A stretch of 64,000 nucleotides of DNA, taken from contig PDHQ01000199.1 of the NCBI GenBank assembly GCA_003339415.1, forward strand, positions 1 to 64,000. Direction: 5' to 3'. This stretch comes from Ophiocordyceps camponoti-saundersi (nom. inval.). Lineage: Eukaryota; Ascomycota; Sordariomycetes; Hypocreales; Ophiocordycipitaceae. Made by a program: the position numbers and the translations under genes. How positions within the stretch are numbered: position 1 is the first letter of the stretch; each line of letters begins with the position of its first letter. Shown one piece after another: positions 1 to 12,029 of the stretch. The notes beneath the pieces are model-generated. The model made no database searches, was not told the origin of the DNA, and saw only the letters and a program-made list of their open reading frames with translations.

Positions 1-127
<127 letters not shown>

Positions 128-910
128 AACTTACTTTTTTTTCTTCCTTATTTTTCACTTTCTTTACTAAAAGCTATACTTTCGTAGCAGCGTTCGTAAT
201 ACCTTCCTAAGTTTATATAAATTTTCTAATTAATTATATATTCGAAGGTCTTATTATAGCTAAAATAAATAGTTAATAAAGAGAAAAAATAAAAAAAAAT
301 ATACTTACGTTATATAAGTATAAAAGACTCGGCGCTATTACTATAAATTAATAAGTAAAAGCTTCCTTATAAAAAGCTTATATTAGAAAATATAAAGCTT
401 AAAGCTTAAATTAAGGTCTAACTTAAAGTTTTCCTAATTATATTTTAATATAGAAAAATTACTTCTAAGCGTATTTTTTTATAAGTTTTTTTCTTTTTTA
501 ATTTTTTTTGCTATAAATTTATTAGTATTTTTTTTTTACTATTTTTTACTACTATTTTTACCTTTTTCTTCTTTTTTAGTAAGAAACGAAGCTTAAGAAT
601 TAAGGCCTAAAGTAGGCTGCGAAGAACGTTTAAAAAACAAAGAGGCCTTACTAGGCCCGGCCCTAAAAGGCCTAGCCTAAGGCTTTATAACTTTAAAACT
701 TTCTAAAAACTTAGAAGCGTAAGAAGCAGAGGCTTCGGTAGGCGCGTACGAGGCAGATATAGTGAATAAAGTCACGTGACTAGGGAAATTAAAAAGAAGA
801 GAAGAAGAGGTTGCGAATAGTGTTTTTTTTATCTAATTTAAATAAGAAACGAAGTGGAAATCGTTAAAGAAAGGAAAGAGAAAAGAAAGAGAAAGTTAAA
901 GGGGGAATTC
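128..910. other. AT-rich spacer with small GC-richer islands, no gene
   Basis: No coding signal can be supported. Positions 590-790 are richer in G and C than the surroundings and keep several CpA and TpG (for example near 636 and 750-780), so this stretch is less heavily RIP-mutated than most of the window. It includes repeated GGCCT/AGGCC words near 605-680. It may be the edge of an old element. Confidence 0.5.
771..780. promoter_or_regulatory. Palindrome GTCACGTGAC (E-box core)
   Basis: A perfect 10 bp palindrome containing CACGTG, the core bound by bHLH factors such as Cbf1 or Pho4 in fungi. It keeps CpA and TpG that RIP normally removes. The same core recurs in the first LTR of the three-LTR element at 30.9 kb. 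No gene lies next to it, so any regulatory role is conjecture. Confidence 0.3.
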
Positions 911-1608
911 CTTTACTTTATGCTGCTAGAACGTAGGAAATTCGGTATATAGGGTAAGTAGCTAGGAGGCGCGGAAAATTCTAGTATTTCCTAGTATTTT
1001 CGGGACCTTCTATAAGTACCTTAGTTATTTTTTTATAGCGATAGAAGGTAATAACGTTAGCAAAAGTACATTTCCTAGCATTTCTAAAGTACTGTGGGCT
1101 AATACGGGGTTTTATACTCTTCCTTTCTAGAAATAAGTAGAAAAAGCGCCCCACTTGCTTAAAATAGATAAGCTTACTTTTTCCTAATTTATAACCTTTT
1201 AAAGAATCTATATATAAATTTTTATAAGAAACGGATAATTATAAGATACTTAAAATAATTAAAAAGACTTATTTTCCTAAGTATATAATAAAACTATTAA
1301 AGGAAAGATTTAATATAAATTTTAATAAAGATAGAATAATTAAAGTAAAAATATATAAAATTAAATAAAAAGCTTATAAAGCTTAAAGTATTTTTTAACT
1401 AAGAGAATCTTATATTAATATAATTTTTTTAATCTAAAAAGAAATAATATATATTAATATCTAATATTATAGCTTTAAGAAGCTAGATAAAAATAAGTAA
1501 AAAACTATATTAAGTAGATAAAAAATTAAAGAATTTTATAAATATTTAAAAAATATTTTATCTTATTTTTTTCTTATTAGTTTCTTATATAAAAGTAAAA
1601 AAAAAAAA
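911..1608. repeat. 698 bp tandem repeat, unit 1
   Basis: This is the first of three head-to-tail units. The anchor motif GAAATTCGGTA is at 937, and the same anchor follows at 1635 and 2334, giving periods of 698 and 699 bp. Differences between units are mainly C/T and G/A. Unit 1 keeps TGCTGC near 921 and CTGTGGG near 1092, so it is slightly less mutated. I recognise no domain in any frame. Confidence 0.85.
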
Positions 1609-2307
1609 CTATACTTTCTCTTACCAGAATATAAGAAATTTAGTACATAGGGTTAATAGCTAGGAAGCGCGGAAGCTTTAGTATTCTCTAGTATTTTAAG
1701 GACTTTCTATAAGTACCTTAGTTATTTTTTTATAGCGATAGAAGGTAGTAATGTTAGCAAAAGTATATTTCCTAGCATTTCTAAAATACTATAGGCTAGT
1801 GCGGGGTTTTGTACTCTTCCTTCCTAGAAACGGGTAAAAAAAACGCCCCACTTGCCTAAAATAGATAAGCTTACTTTTTCCTAGTTTATAACCTTTTAAA
1901 GAATCTATATATAAATTTTTATAAGAAACGGATAATTATAAAATACTTAAAATAATTAAAAAGGCTTATTTTCCTAAGTATATAATAAAACTATTAAAGG
2001 AAAGATTTAATATAAATTTTAATAAAGATAGAATAATTAGGGTAAAAATATATAAAATTAGATAAAAAGCTTATAAAGCTTAAAGTATTTTTTAACTAAG
2101 TAAATCTTATACTTATATAATTTTTTTAAAATAAAAGGAAATGATATATATTAATATCTAATATTATAGCTTTAAGAAGCTAGATAAAAATAATTAAGAA
2201 ATTATATTAAGTAGATAAAAAATTAAAGAATTTTAAAAATATTTAAGAAATATTTTTTCTTATTTTTTTCTTATTAGTTTCTTATATAAAAGTAAAAAAG
2301 AAAAAAA
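1609..2307. repeat. 698 bp tandem repeat, unit 2
   Basis: Second unit of the array. It is collinear with unit 1 throughout, including the block CGCCCCACTTGCC near 1848 and the end motif CTTATTAGTTTCTTATAT near 1573 and 2270. The high similarity over the full length and the constant period show a true tandem duplication rather than independent insertions. Confidence 0.85.
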
Positions 2308-3720
2308 CTATACTTTCTGCTGCCAGAATATAAGAAATTCGGTACATAGGGTAGGTAGCTAGGAAGCGCGGAAGCTTTAGTATTCTCTAGTATTTTAAGG
2401 ACTTTCTATAAGTACCTTAGTTATTTTTTTATAGCGATAGAAGGTAGTAACGTTAGCAAAAGTATATTTCCTAGTATTTCTAAAGTACTATAGGCTAGTG
2501 CGGGGTTTTATACTCTTCCTTCTTAGAAACGGGTAAAAAAAACGCCCCACTTGCCTAAAATAGACGGATCTACTTTTTCGTCACTTATAACTTTTTAAAA
2601 AATCTATATATAAATTTTTATAAAAAACGGATAATTATAAGATATTTAAATTAATTAAAAAGGCTTATTTATCTAAGTAAATACTATTATTATTTAAAAG
2701 AAAATATTTTAAATAATTCTAAGAAATAATAGAAAAAATTAAAAAATAAATAATATAAGGAATATAACTTTTTAAAAAGCTAAATATATTTTTTAATTTA
2801 AGGTTCTTTATAAGAATTATATAATTATAAAAAGTTATAGCTTTTTTCTAAAAATATACTTTTTTAAAATTTAGAAAATAATAATTAAAAAAATAGCTAA
2901 AAAATAGTTTTTAGATTTTTTAAAGTAAAGAAATAAGAAAGTAATTTTTTATTATTTTTTTTAATTTTTAAGCTTTCTAATTAGCGAGATAATAAAATTA
3001 TCACTTTTTATATAAAGCTTTACTAAAAATTTATATAGAGAAAAGAAACTCGTTTTCTAAAAAAGTAGAAAAAGTATATTTTATTTAATTTCTAGCTTAT
3101 TAAGATAGCTATAAGTCCTTACTTTTTATATAATATTATCTTCTCTATTAAGCTTTATATAAGATTTTTTTTATATTTTTCTTTACTTTATTTAAAGGTT
3201 AATTAAAATGTTAGCTTTTTCGGCGTTTAGTATAAGGTAGGCGTTTAAAGTATTTTTTAAAAATACTATATAAATAATTAAAAAATATAAAAAGTACTTA
3301 TAAAAATAAAATAAGCTATTAGCTTAAAATATATAAAATATTTTTCTTTATACTCTTAATTAAGCTTTATATAATTTTTTTAAATTATATAGAAGAGATT
3401 TACTAATATTTTTATATCTCTTTATATAAATTTTTAAAAATTTTAAAAAAAATATATAAAAGTTTAAAATAAATATATTATACCTTTAGCTTAGTAATAT
3501 ACTTATAAAGGGCTTATATTTTACTTATATATTTATTTTTTAATATTTTATTATTTCTTTTCTTAGTTTATAATATTATTTTCTTTTTAAAATTTATAGT
3601 CTTTTTTCTTTTTAGCTTTTATAAACGTTACTTATTATTTTAAATAAAAAAATATTAAAAAATATTTTTTTTTATTTTTTTCTTATTAGTTTCTTATATA
3701 GAAGTAAAAAAGAAAAAAAC
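2308..3720. repeat. 698 bp tandem repeat, unit 3, with about 0.7 kb extra sequence
   Basis: The third unit matches the others for about its first 380 bp (2308-2690) and again at its end (about 3640-3720, with the shared end motif at 3682). The distance from one end motif to the next is 1412 bp instead of 698. Extra or strongly diverged AT-rich sequence therefore lies between about 2690 and 3640. I see no coding or terminal structure in that extra part. Confidence 0.65.
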
Positions 3721-4040
3721 TAATTTTATATAAATTATAATAAATTTTTTAAAAATAAAAATAAAAATATATAAAAGTCTTAAAAATAAATCTTATATTA
3801 TAATTATTTAAAAATATATATATATTATTTTATATATATTATTTTAATTTTTTTTTTATATTTTTTATTATTTTTTATTTTAAGATAAATTTTTTTTTAA
3901 TAATAATAACTTTCTTTTTTTTAACTTTTATAAGCTTTATATATTATTTTTAATTAGAAAAAAATATATTTCTATTTTTAGAAAAAATTATAAAAAATTA
4001 TATATAATTTTTTTAAAAAAATCACTTATAATATAATTTT
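3721..4040. other. Very AT-rich spacer, nothing recognised
   Basis: Almost pure A and T with long homopolymer-like runs. No ORF, repeat boundary or structured motif can be supported. Confidence 0.6.
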
Positions 4041-4044
4041 TTTC

Positions 4045-4062
4045 CCGTAATTTAAATTACGG
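4045..4062. repeat. Perfect 18 bp palindrome
   Basis: CCGTAATTTAAATTACGG is a perfect palindrome at the left edge of the 415 bp tandem pair. The second unit, at 4466-4477, keeps only the right half. It may be a terminal inverted sequence of a small element. Confidence 0.6.
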
Positions 4063-4465
4063 AAAAAAAAATCACTTATAAGTAATTTAAATCACGAAAA
4101 AAAAATCACGAAAAATCACTTATATAATCACTTATAAGTGATTTTTTTCTAACCCTAATACTAGTTATTAATTCCTTATTATTAGCTTATAAAATATCTC
4201 TTATATTTTATATATTATAATTTTTACCTTAATTATAAGCCCCTTTTTATTTTTTAAAATATTAGATTTTACTAACTTTTTAATAAGGAGAAAGTAAATA
4301 TATTACCCCCTTATTATAATAATTATAACTATTATATTTAATTTACTAAGAACTTAATAGTTCCTTACCTTTTTTACTTTAAGGCTTACTTTATAATATA
4401 CCTTATAAGTATCTCCTTAAGGTTTAAAAATAAATTATTAACTTAATAAATAAAAGATAGATCCG
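4051..4465. repeat. 415 bp tandem repeat, unit 1
   Basis: The motif TTACGGAAAA at 4057 recurs at 4472, and GATAGATCCG at 4456 recurs at 4871, both 415 bp apart. The units are nearly identical over their full length. Each starts with a cluster of TCACTTATAAGTGA-type palindromes and TCACGAAAA words, followed by about 300 bp of plain AT-rich sequence. It carries no coding signal. Confidence 0.85.
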
Positions 4466-4880
4466 CTTAAATTACGGAAAAAAAATCACTTATAAGTGAT
4501 TTAAATCACGAAAAAAAAATCACGAAAAATCACTTATATAATTACTTATAAGTGATTTTTTTCTAACCCTAATACTAGTTATTAATTCCTTATTATTAGC
4601 TTATAAAATATCTCTTATATTTTATATATTATAATTTTTACCTTAATTATAAGCCCCTTTTTATTTTTTAAAATATTAGATTTTACTAACTTTTTTATAA
4701 GGAGAAAGCAAATATATTACCCCCTTATTATAATAATTATAACTACTATATCTAATTTTACTAAAAACTTAATAGTTCCTTACCTTTTTTACTTTAAAGC
4801 TTACTTTATAATATACCTTATAAGTATCTCTTTCAGGTTTAAAAATAAATTATTAACTTAATAAATAAAAGATAGATCCG
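4466..4880. repeat. 415 bp tandem repeat, unit 2
   Basis: Second copy, directly adjoining the first. It ends at GATAGATCCG (4871-4880), immediately before the gypsy reverse transcriptase remnant. The few differences from unit 1 are mostly C/T or G/A. Confidence 0.85.
4483..4502. repeat. Perfect 20 bp palindrome retaining CpA and TpG
   Basis: AAATCACTTATAAGTGATTT is self-complementary. An 18 bp version lies at 4126-4143 in unit 1. In sequence otherwise stripped of CpA and TpG, these palindromes keep both dinucleotides in the context TCAC/GTGA. Confidence 0.7.
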
Positions 4881-4899
4881 CGCTAGCTTATTATCCGCG

Positions 4900-5555
4900 G
4901 CCGCTTTTATCTTACTTACGAAAAAGCTAAGAGGTAAGTAGCGCTTTTATATTAACTATCGCGCTTTAAATAAGGTAATAAAGTAAAATTATTATCCTTT
5001 TTTACTTATTAAAGAGACGCTTTATAGCCTTTAAAATACTTACTAGTTTATAAAATTTAATATTTATACCGCCTTTTATAAGCTTTATATTATAAAAGGT
5101 AAGGAATATCTTATAGCTTTCTATACTTAGTTTAATTTATTTAAATACCTTATTTACTTTTTTAGCTTTATAAGTACGCTTACTATATTTTAATATTATA
5201 TTAATATTACTTTTAGTAACTTTTTAAAAGATTTTATTATAATATATTTAAGTAATATCTTTATTTATTTAAGAGGTTCTTATTTTAATTATTAGCGTAA
5301 AGTATATATTATACTTTTATATTTTTATTAAGCTAAGCTTTTCCTTAACTTTAATAAGTATAATTTTATTATTTCTAAAGTTAAGTACTTAAAGTTTATT
5401 ATTTATATTAGTAATAAAGTATAGCTATACCTTATTAAAATCTTTATAATTTTAAAATAGGAGGCGCTAATTTATATTTAAAGTATATATAATTTTCTTA
5501 AGTTTATTAACTTTTATTATAATTTTATACTTTATTTTTTTTTTAATATATACCT
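4900..5555 (+). pseudogene. Ty3/gypsy reverse transcriptase fragment
   Basis: One frame starting at 4900 gives a recognisable Ty3/gypsy reverse transcriptase. It begins with the segment that precedes the RFYINYRALN motif (about 4943-4972). It then passes a TAFYKL block (about 5070) and the catalytic region reading YLSNIFIY at about 5245, and ends with a NFLKFINFYY block near 5540. In intact relatives these read close to RFCVDYRALN, YLDDILI and FLGFANFYRRF. The catalytic aspartates are lost (the second reads N) and the stops are TAA or TAG at expected Q or W positions. The protein would have copied element RNA into DNA. The fragment is bounded by the 415 bp repeat upstream and the 5' end of a LINE downstream; RNase H and integrase are missing. 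Confidence 0.85.
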
Positions 5556-5639
5556 CTTTTACCACCTTTTACGAAAACAGGACAGGACCCGTTACTTAAT
5601 CTTTCGCTCTTTACTATATATTTATTACTAAGAAGGAGT

Positions 5640-7170
5640 TAATAGCGCCCGTAGCGGCTTCGGCTAGGGCCTAAGGGGCAGGCGACGCGCCTATAGTTAT
5701 AAATAAGGGTACGCGGGGACTAAGATAATCCCTATAATACCCCTAATCTAGCTAAGAATAATATAATAGTAATATTAGAATAGGAGCAGAAGCGGAGTAA
5801 ATATAGGACTTTTATAATAGCGATATAAAGGAAGCTTATAATAAATTAGCTATAGTAATACTTACCGCGGCGTTCTCTAACGCTTAAAATATTATAATAG
5901 CTCTTAAAACTAAACTTCGTAAAAAATTTATAACTCCCCTAAATTAAAATATTACTTAACTTTTATTTAAGATTACTAAGTTAATTAAGAAGATAGTTAC
6001 TTAAGCTATATAGAAAGTACTTCTATAAACTATTAGCTTTAATATTAGTTTAACTTAGCTATTATAAGCTTCTATAACTATTATTAGTAATATAATAATT
6101 AAACCTATCTTTAATCGCTTTAATAAAGAAATTACTATATTTATAAAAAATATTATAATTAATATAAATACTTTATAGCTAACCTTATAAGAGATTATAT
6201 AAGCTATAAATACGGCTTTAAAATATAAGGCTATATTAGCTATAAGATAACTCCTTAGTAGAGATATAATAGTTATATTTTATTTAGAATATAAAAGATA
6301 AGTAAGCTTAGTTAAGTAAATCCTTATTATTTTTAGTAAAAGGGCGGTCCGTAGCTAGAAAACCTTCTCTATTATAATAAAAGGAGTATAAGTAAGGGCC
6401 GCTTATAGTAACTAAGATATACTCTTATAATAAATTAAGAAATATAATAAAGTTAATATTACCTAAGTTTAAGCGCTCCGGCCCTATAGCGAGGGAGCTA
6501 CGCGTACTTATATTATCCTAGGAATTATTAATATAATAAACGCTAATAAACTTATATAAAATAGCCTAATTATAAATATAAAAATCTTCTATATAGAAGT
6601 TTATAATAATATAATATAACCTTAATAATATTACTAATATTATTAATATAAGTATATAGCGAAATACTACTAAGAGTAGCTATATTACGGAATATACGTA
6701 GCTATAATATACTTAGAAAAGGAGAGCGTATATTTAGCCTTTTCCTAAACTAGCACTAAGAACTATATCTTATATAAGGGGAACTACGCCTTATAATCTT
6801 AAAACTACCTTATTATAAAAATATACTAAAACTAAATATATAATAACTATATATACTAACTTTATAAGTTTTAAAACTACTCCTAGCTAACCTAATCCTA
6901 AACTAGTAATAGCTTTACTAAAGTTTAGTCCTAGAAGCGGTTACGCGTAGCCCCTATATAGTTATAAGCTATACTTTATTTTAATATAAATAATAAGCTT
7001 ACTTTAGCACTAAAAAGGGGCTAAGGCGGGAGCGGCGCTACCCCCGGACCTTATAGCGGATAAGGTAATAGTAAAGCTTAAGGAACTTATCCTCCCCCTC
7101 TTACCCCTTCCCCCTTTATTATGCCCTCCTCCGCCCCCTCCCTTACCTCTTTTTCCGCCCTCTCCTTTAC
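5640..7170 (+). pseudogene. LINE ORF1, gag-like protein with CCHC zinc knuckles
   Basis: ORF1 of Tad-type LINEs is an RNA-binding protein that packages element RNA. The reading runs from about 5640 to the proline-rich part near 7160. At about 6611-6790 a frame gives a run with the spacing of CCHC knuckles, Y-x2-Y-x4-Y/H-x4-Y, where most Y codons (TAT/TAC) stand where RIP would convert TGT/TGC (Cys) or CAT/CAC (His). The 3' part, about 7020-7160, is rich in CCC and CCT codons and so encodes a proline-rich tail. A second copy of the N-terminal part lies at 19900-20179 and 27487-28005. I did not establish a start codon. Confidence 0.7.
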
Positions 7171-7189
7171 CCTAATATAATCGTAAACT

Positions 7190-10100
7190 TTTACCTCCCT
7201 TACTCCTAATAAAGATTAAGACCCTTTTTTAAAATATATAAAAGCGTAACTATTTTATTTATACCGCGCTTTATAGCTTTATTAGCTATAATTTTATTTA
7301 TTTATAGGAATTATAGTATAATTAATTCGGATACTCTCCGCTTCCCGGTATCTTATTATATAAACTTATAAATTTTAGTAACTAAGCGATTTTCTATATT
7401 TATAAATAACTAAACCCCTCCTTTTAAATACTTTTTATTATACCCGATATAGCTTTTATCCTTTTCTATATTATACTCTTATTATAAATTATATTTATTT
7501 ATTTACCCTTATTAGTAATCTAATCTAGCCCCCTCTTATAGCGTAATTTTCTTTACCTTAACTTAACCTTAATAGCTACCTTTTTATATAGTAACTTTAA
7601 CCTTTATTACCCCTTATAAGATTACTATAAAAAGTCCTTCCCTAAAATAGCTAACTTTCTTAATCTCGTAACTAGCCTCTATCTTAGATTTATTACGCCT
7701 CTAGGCGAAATTACCTAAGAAATATATAATAAATAAACTAATACTATTAACTTAGCTTAGGCTATACTAAATTACCGCGCGATATACTAAGAAAATAACC
7801 TTAACTTTATTAGCTCTAACTATATTCTATAAGTTATCTATATAAATATTAACCTTTATTTTAATATTATATTAACTAAAATCTAGCGCTCTTTTTACTT
7901 AAATATACTTATAGCTAAGGTATAAAACTAACTTAAGCTTAAACTATATTATACTTTTATACCTAAAAACTTAAAAGGAGTAGTTACTTTATTATATAAA
8001 TAGCTAAAAATAATAGTAAAGATTATAATATTATTACGTATTTATATATATTTTACGATATAAAACTAGTAAAATCAGGTAACGGCGGCTATTATAGTAG
8101 CTACTAAGCGGGCCCGAAAGTATTAGAAAGCTAACCTTACTAACTTTTATTAATAAGATTATTAAGAAATAATAAAAGCGTAGAAGTCCGCGATTAGCGC
8201 GGCTTATTATAGCGCTTAGTGCGATTTCCTCGATAATATCTTAATAAACTTAATAATATTTTAAATAATAAAATATTAAGCCTAGCTTTAAAGCTAGGCT
8301 TTATTAAAGCCTATATATATACTAATATTATAAAAAAGCCTTAATTTAAACTTAGTATTTACTTTCTTAGATAAAGCGATTTTACTTAGCTAGTAATTCT
8401 TCCTTACTTTTACTACCTCGGCCCCTCCTCTTACTTTAAATAAACCTTTCCCTCCTTTTTATATTAAATATTCGATTATTATTAACGATATTTACTCTAC
8501 TTTTTTTTTAATTATTTTATAGAAATTCGCCGGCCCCGATAAGATCTTAGTTAAGTTTTTAAAAAAATTTAGACCCCCCCTTATCTAAGTTTTCTAAAAA
8601 ATCTTCTAAAGCTATATTAATAGCGGCTATTTCCTATTATAATTTAAAGCCTCTAATATTATAGTTATCTATAAGGTAAGTAAACTATTAGCTATATATT
8701 ATACCTTAAGCGGGTATAAGCTAATTTCGCTCCTTAATATAATAGGGAAAGTTTTAAAAATAATTATTATTAAAAAAATAGCGTTAAAAATAAAAATAGC
8801 TAATATCCTCCTAAATAGCTAAATAAGTAATAAGCTATAACGCTTTACTAATATTATAGTCCTTATATTTACTAAAACTATTAAAATTATCTAAGATTAA
8901 AGTAATATTACCTTACTCCTCTTACTAAACTTTACCGGAGCTTTTAACTATATTTCTTACGATAAGCTAATAATTATTCTTAATTACCTAAGCTTTCTTA
9001 AATAAGTTATAGCGTTTATTTATTCTTATCTTACCGCTAAAACTTTATAACTTAAGTTTAACTATAAGCTTAGTAATATTTTCCTAATTTAATAAGAGGT
9101 CTCCTAAAAATCCCTTATATTACCGGTCTTTTTCTTATTATATATATTCTTATTATATTAATATCTAAACTTAGTAACTAAACTACTTATAATAAGCTTT
9201 ACTAATAATATTAATATATTTAATATCGGATACGATAAGGCTTAGGTACTTTTTTAACTTAAGCGGATATAGCGAATTTATAAATAATAAGCCCTTAAGT
9301 ATAAAATAACTTTTTAGCTAGCTAAAAGCGAGTTAATATATTTTATAAAAGTTAGGAAAGTAAATATAACCTAGCTTTAGCTTAGTATAAAGATAGTTTA
9401 GCTTATATAAAAGGCGAGATTTTTAGGAGTCTAGCTATATTATAAACTCTAATAAAAATCCTACCTTTTAAAACTCGCTACTAAGCTTAAGCGCTAATAC
9501 CTAGCTTTTACTAAAATTACTATATTAATATAAAATTATATTTTATTAAAAGTAAAGAAAGTTTATATTAAAGCTATTAGATTAGCGATTATATTTAATA
9601 TATCTTAGTTCGCCTTATTTACGTAACTAGGGGGGAAACTATATAGCCTTATTATAAAGGCGCTAGCTACGGAATAGTTTAAATACCTAAAAGTTATTAT
9701 TAAAGCTTATAAAGCTACCCCTTTTTATTATATTAAAATAAAAGCTTTCGTCCCCCCCCTTAACTTATACCTTACTTACCGGATAGCTTATATTTACTAT
9801 TACTTTTAATATATAAATATAATAAACCTTATTTATACCGCGGTAAAAAAAGCTACTAGGTAAGTTAGATATAAGCGTAAAGGGCGCCCTTATTAATAGA
9901 GATATTAAGTATTATAAGACTTAGAGGAATTTTATAAGATATAAACTAAACCTAAATTAGAGGCTAGATATACGTAACGCGACTTTAATATTAAACTTTA
10001 AGAAAAGTAGCTCCTTTAATAGTATTCCCGAGAAAGTAAGCTTAAAAAATATAGGTAATCTTATAGCTACCTTATTAATAAACCGCTATAGCTTAAAGCT

Positions 10101-10600
10101 AAGACTACCTTATATATTTATAAAGGACTTCCTAAATTTATTAATATAATATTTATATAACTTTAAATTAGATATATTAAGCTTATTTCTTTTCTCTAAG
10201 CTTATAAGGTTCCTAAGGTAATTTTAAGACGCTACCCTTATAATAATAGTAATAAAACTATACTATATATTTTTCTTAACTATACTTTTACTTATAAAAA
10301 TAAGCTACTCCTTAATATTAACTAGTAACTAATATAAGATTAGCGTAACCTTATTAAAGCGCTTAATAATTTTTAATTTATAGCTAAACTTATACGCTAG
10401 TTTCTTTCGCTTAAATAACTATACTAATTTAACTTTATAATATTATTTTATAAAAGTAAAATAGATAAGGGAGATAGGGCTTTTAGCCCTATAATAAATA
10501 TATAAAAACCGCTTTATAATAATAGCTTTATTATTTATTTTACTAGCTACTTACTTAGCCCTAAAGCTAGATTATCTTAACTATATATAAAGTATTAACT
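7190..10600 (+). pseudogene. LINE ORF2, endonuclease-reverse transcriptase
   Basis: ORF2 supplies target nicking and reverse transcription. The stretch 7190-8060 is where the APE-type endonuclease should lie; it reads open apart from RIP-type stops, but I place it mainly by position. The reverse transcriptase is clear in one frame from 8523. It shows a FAGPDKI block (8523-8550), a YKLISLLNIIGKVL block (about 8706-8760), an LNFTGAFNYISYDKL block (about 8928-8970) and the catalytic motif at 9198-9209, reading FTNN instead of FADD. The same frame continues to a C-terminal Cys/His motif at about 10230-10290. The active site is dead, because both aspartates became asparagine by TpG to TpA change. 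Confidence 0.85.
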
Positions 10601-10699
10601 TAACCGCGTAAAGCGCGGAGCTAACTACGCTTATTATAGCCGCGGCCTTAGCTATAGCTTTAACCTTAACTATAATTATAAGCGTAAATTAAAGTTACT

Positions 10700-11830
10700 T
10701 ACTTCTTTTTTATTACTAGCTTTTTCTTTTTACTAAATATAGTATAGTTACTAACTAATATTATAAAGTTTTTATTATTAAATATATTATTAACTAAACT
10801 ATCTTAAATAAGATTAAAGATCTCCTTATAAAAAAGTAGCGCGGTTATAATATAAGCGCTAGTAATATCCTCCCTAGCGGCGAGGGTAACTTTAACGCTT
10901 AAAGTAAAAGTAGTTTCGGGCTTACTAAGCTTATTAGCCTTTAACTTAAACTTAGACTTAATAAGTACCGAGGCGGAAGCGGAATTAATAATAGGAGGCG
11001 GAGTATAAAAGATAAGAGGATAATTAGTAAGAGATAGGCTCCCTTATAAGTTAGCTTTATTCTTAATAGCGTAGCGGATATAGCGTAGCTTTTTAATTAA
11101 CTATTTAAAAAAGTTAATTACTTATATATAAAAAATAGACTATTTTTATATTTAAGCTAATATAGTAGCGATAAGTTAATTAGCGCTAGTTAAACTTTTA
11201 ATTATATTAATAATAAAGTTCTCTCCGATAATAAAAAGCTATAAGCTTTAAAATAATATATAGCTAGTAGCTACTTATATAGCTTAATTAGCGTAAATAT
11301 TATTATAACGCGTAATAGCGCGGGTCTTTTTAATATGCTAAATTATATTTTTTTATTATACTTATTAATATAGGATTTACCGCGGACCTAATATAACCTT
11401 AATATTATTTACTATTTAAATATTATAATCGAAGCTTAGCTAGTAAGTAACCTTAACTATAGCGCGAATAGCTTTAATTATAGTAAGATTATTAATTAGC
11501 TAATACCTAGTATAATTATTTATATATTTAATATAAGCCGCGCTTAGATAATTTACTTTAGTTATTAGTAAATATAAATATACGCTAAGGCTAAATACTT
11601 ATTTTTTTATACTTAATAAAAGTTTTTAGAGCTAATAAGCGTATTAATATACCCCGCGTAAAATACCGCTTAAGGAAAGTCGAGTTTAGTAAGTATTTTA
11701 CTCCGGCACGGGTTAGCTATAAACTAATTACGCGCGCTAAGGATTACTTATATAGTTAAAATTATTAAAAAAATAATAAGATAATAATAGCCTGCTTATA
11801 TTAGTAAGAGTAACCCCCCCTTTTTTTATA
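10700..11830. other. Unassigned degenerate coding-like sequence
   Basis: Positions 10700-11780 have mixed GC and AT texture like the coding parts of the neighbouring elements. They contain runs such as the arginine/glycine-rich stretch near 10965-11005 on the plus strand (codons CGA, GGC, GGA, AGG). No family-defining motif could be recognised on either strand. It could be a 3' extension of the LINE or part of another retroelement. TGC near 11335 and GCAC near 11705 are among its few surviving TpG/CpA. Confidence 0.4.
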
Positions 11831-11868
11831 TACCTTTAGGCCTTAAGTTACTAATTTATAAAAATTAA

Positions 11869-11884
11869 TTTCCTAATTAGGAAA
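11869..11884. repeat. 16 bp palindrome
   Basis: TTTCCTAATTAGGAAA is perfectly self-complementary. A degenerate half repeat (CTTCCTAATTAAGAAAG) follows directly at 11886. Confidence 0.6.
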
Positions 11885-11914
11885 GCTTCCTAATTAAGAA
11901 AGCTTAAAAAAGGG

Positions 11915-11934
11915 GTATATACTTAAGTATATAC
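11915..11934. repeat. 20 bp palindrome
   Basis: GTATATACTTAAGTATATAC is perfectly self-complementary. Related GTATATA words cluster here (11915-12025) and again at 16060-16310, on either side of the unassigned 12-16 kb region. They may be relics of terminal sequences, but no clear long direct or inverted repeat was found between the two clusters. Confidence 0.55.
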
Positions 11935-12029
11935 TATATATAAAGGAGGTACGTAGCTATATACTTAAAGGTTAAGTAATATATACCTAAAAGTTAGGGA
12001 GGTATATACTAGCATATATAGGTAGTACG

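Larger units (their letters stand above)
5562..10700 (+). mobile_element. Tad1-like LINE retrotransposon, copy 1, RIP-mutated
   Basis: A long non-LTR retrotransposon with two degenerate ORFs: a gag-like ORF1 with zinc knuckles, then an ORF2 with reverse transcriptase and a C-terminal Cys/His motif. The 5' limit is set by where similarity to the second copy (19838 onward) begins, near the word CCTTTTA. The 3' end is not sharply defined; the last clear coding similarity is near 10440-10600 and no poly(A) tail is obvious. The layout matches the Tad1 clade of fungal LINEs, which move by target-primed reverse transcription. It abuts a gypsy remnant at its 5' end, and may have inserted into it. Confidence 0.8.

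Noticed and set aside
4145..4160. Telomere-like word TAACCCTAATA at about 4151 and again at about 4563
   Set aside because: It is only about one and a half telomere units at a fixed place in each 415 bp repeat, with no tandem TTAGGG array.
5245..5262. YLSN in the gypsy fragment as a functional variant of the catalytic motif
   Set aside because: The surrounding frame has several stops and the second aspartate reads N from a RIP-type change, so it cannot be active.
8524..9240. Frames with moderate length on other strands within the LINE and other elements
   Set aside because: They overlap recognised transposon coding regions in a shifted frame and show no motif, so they are shadows.
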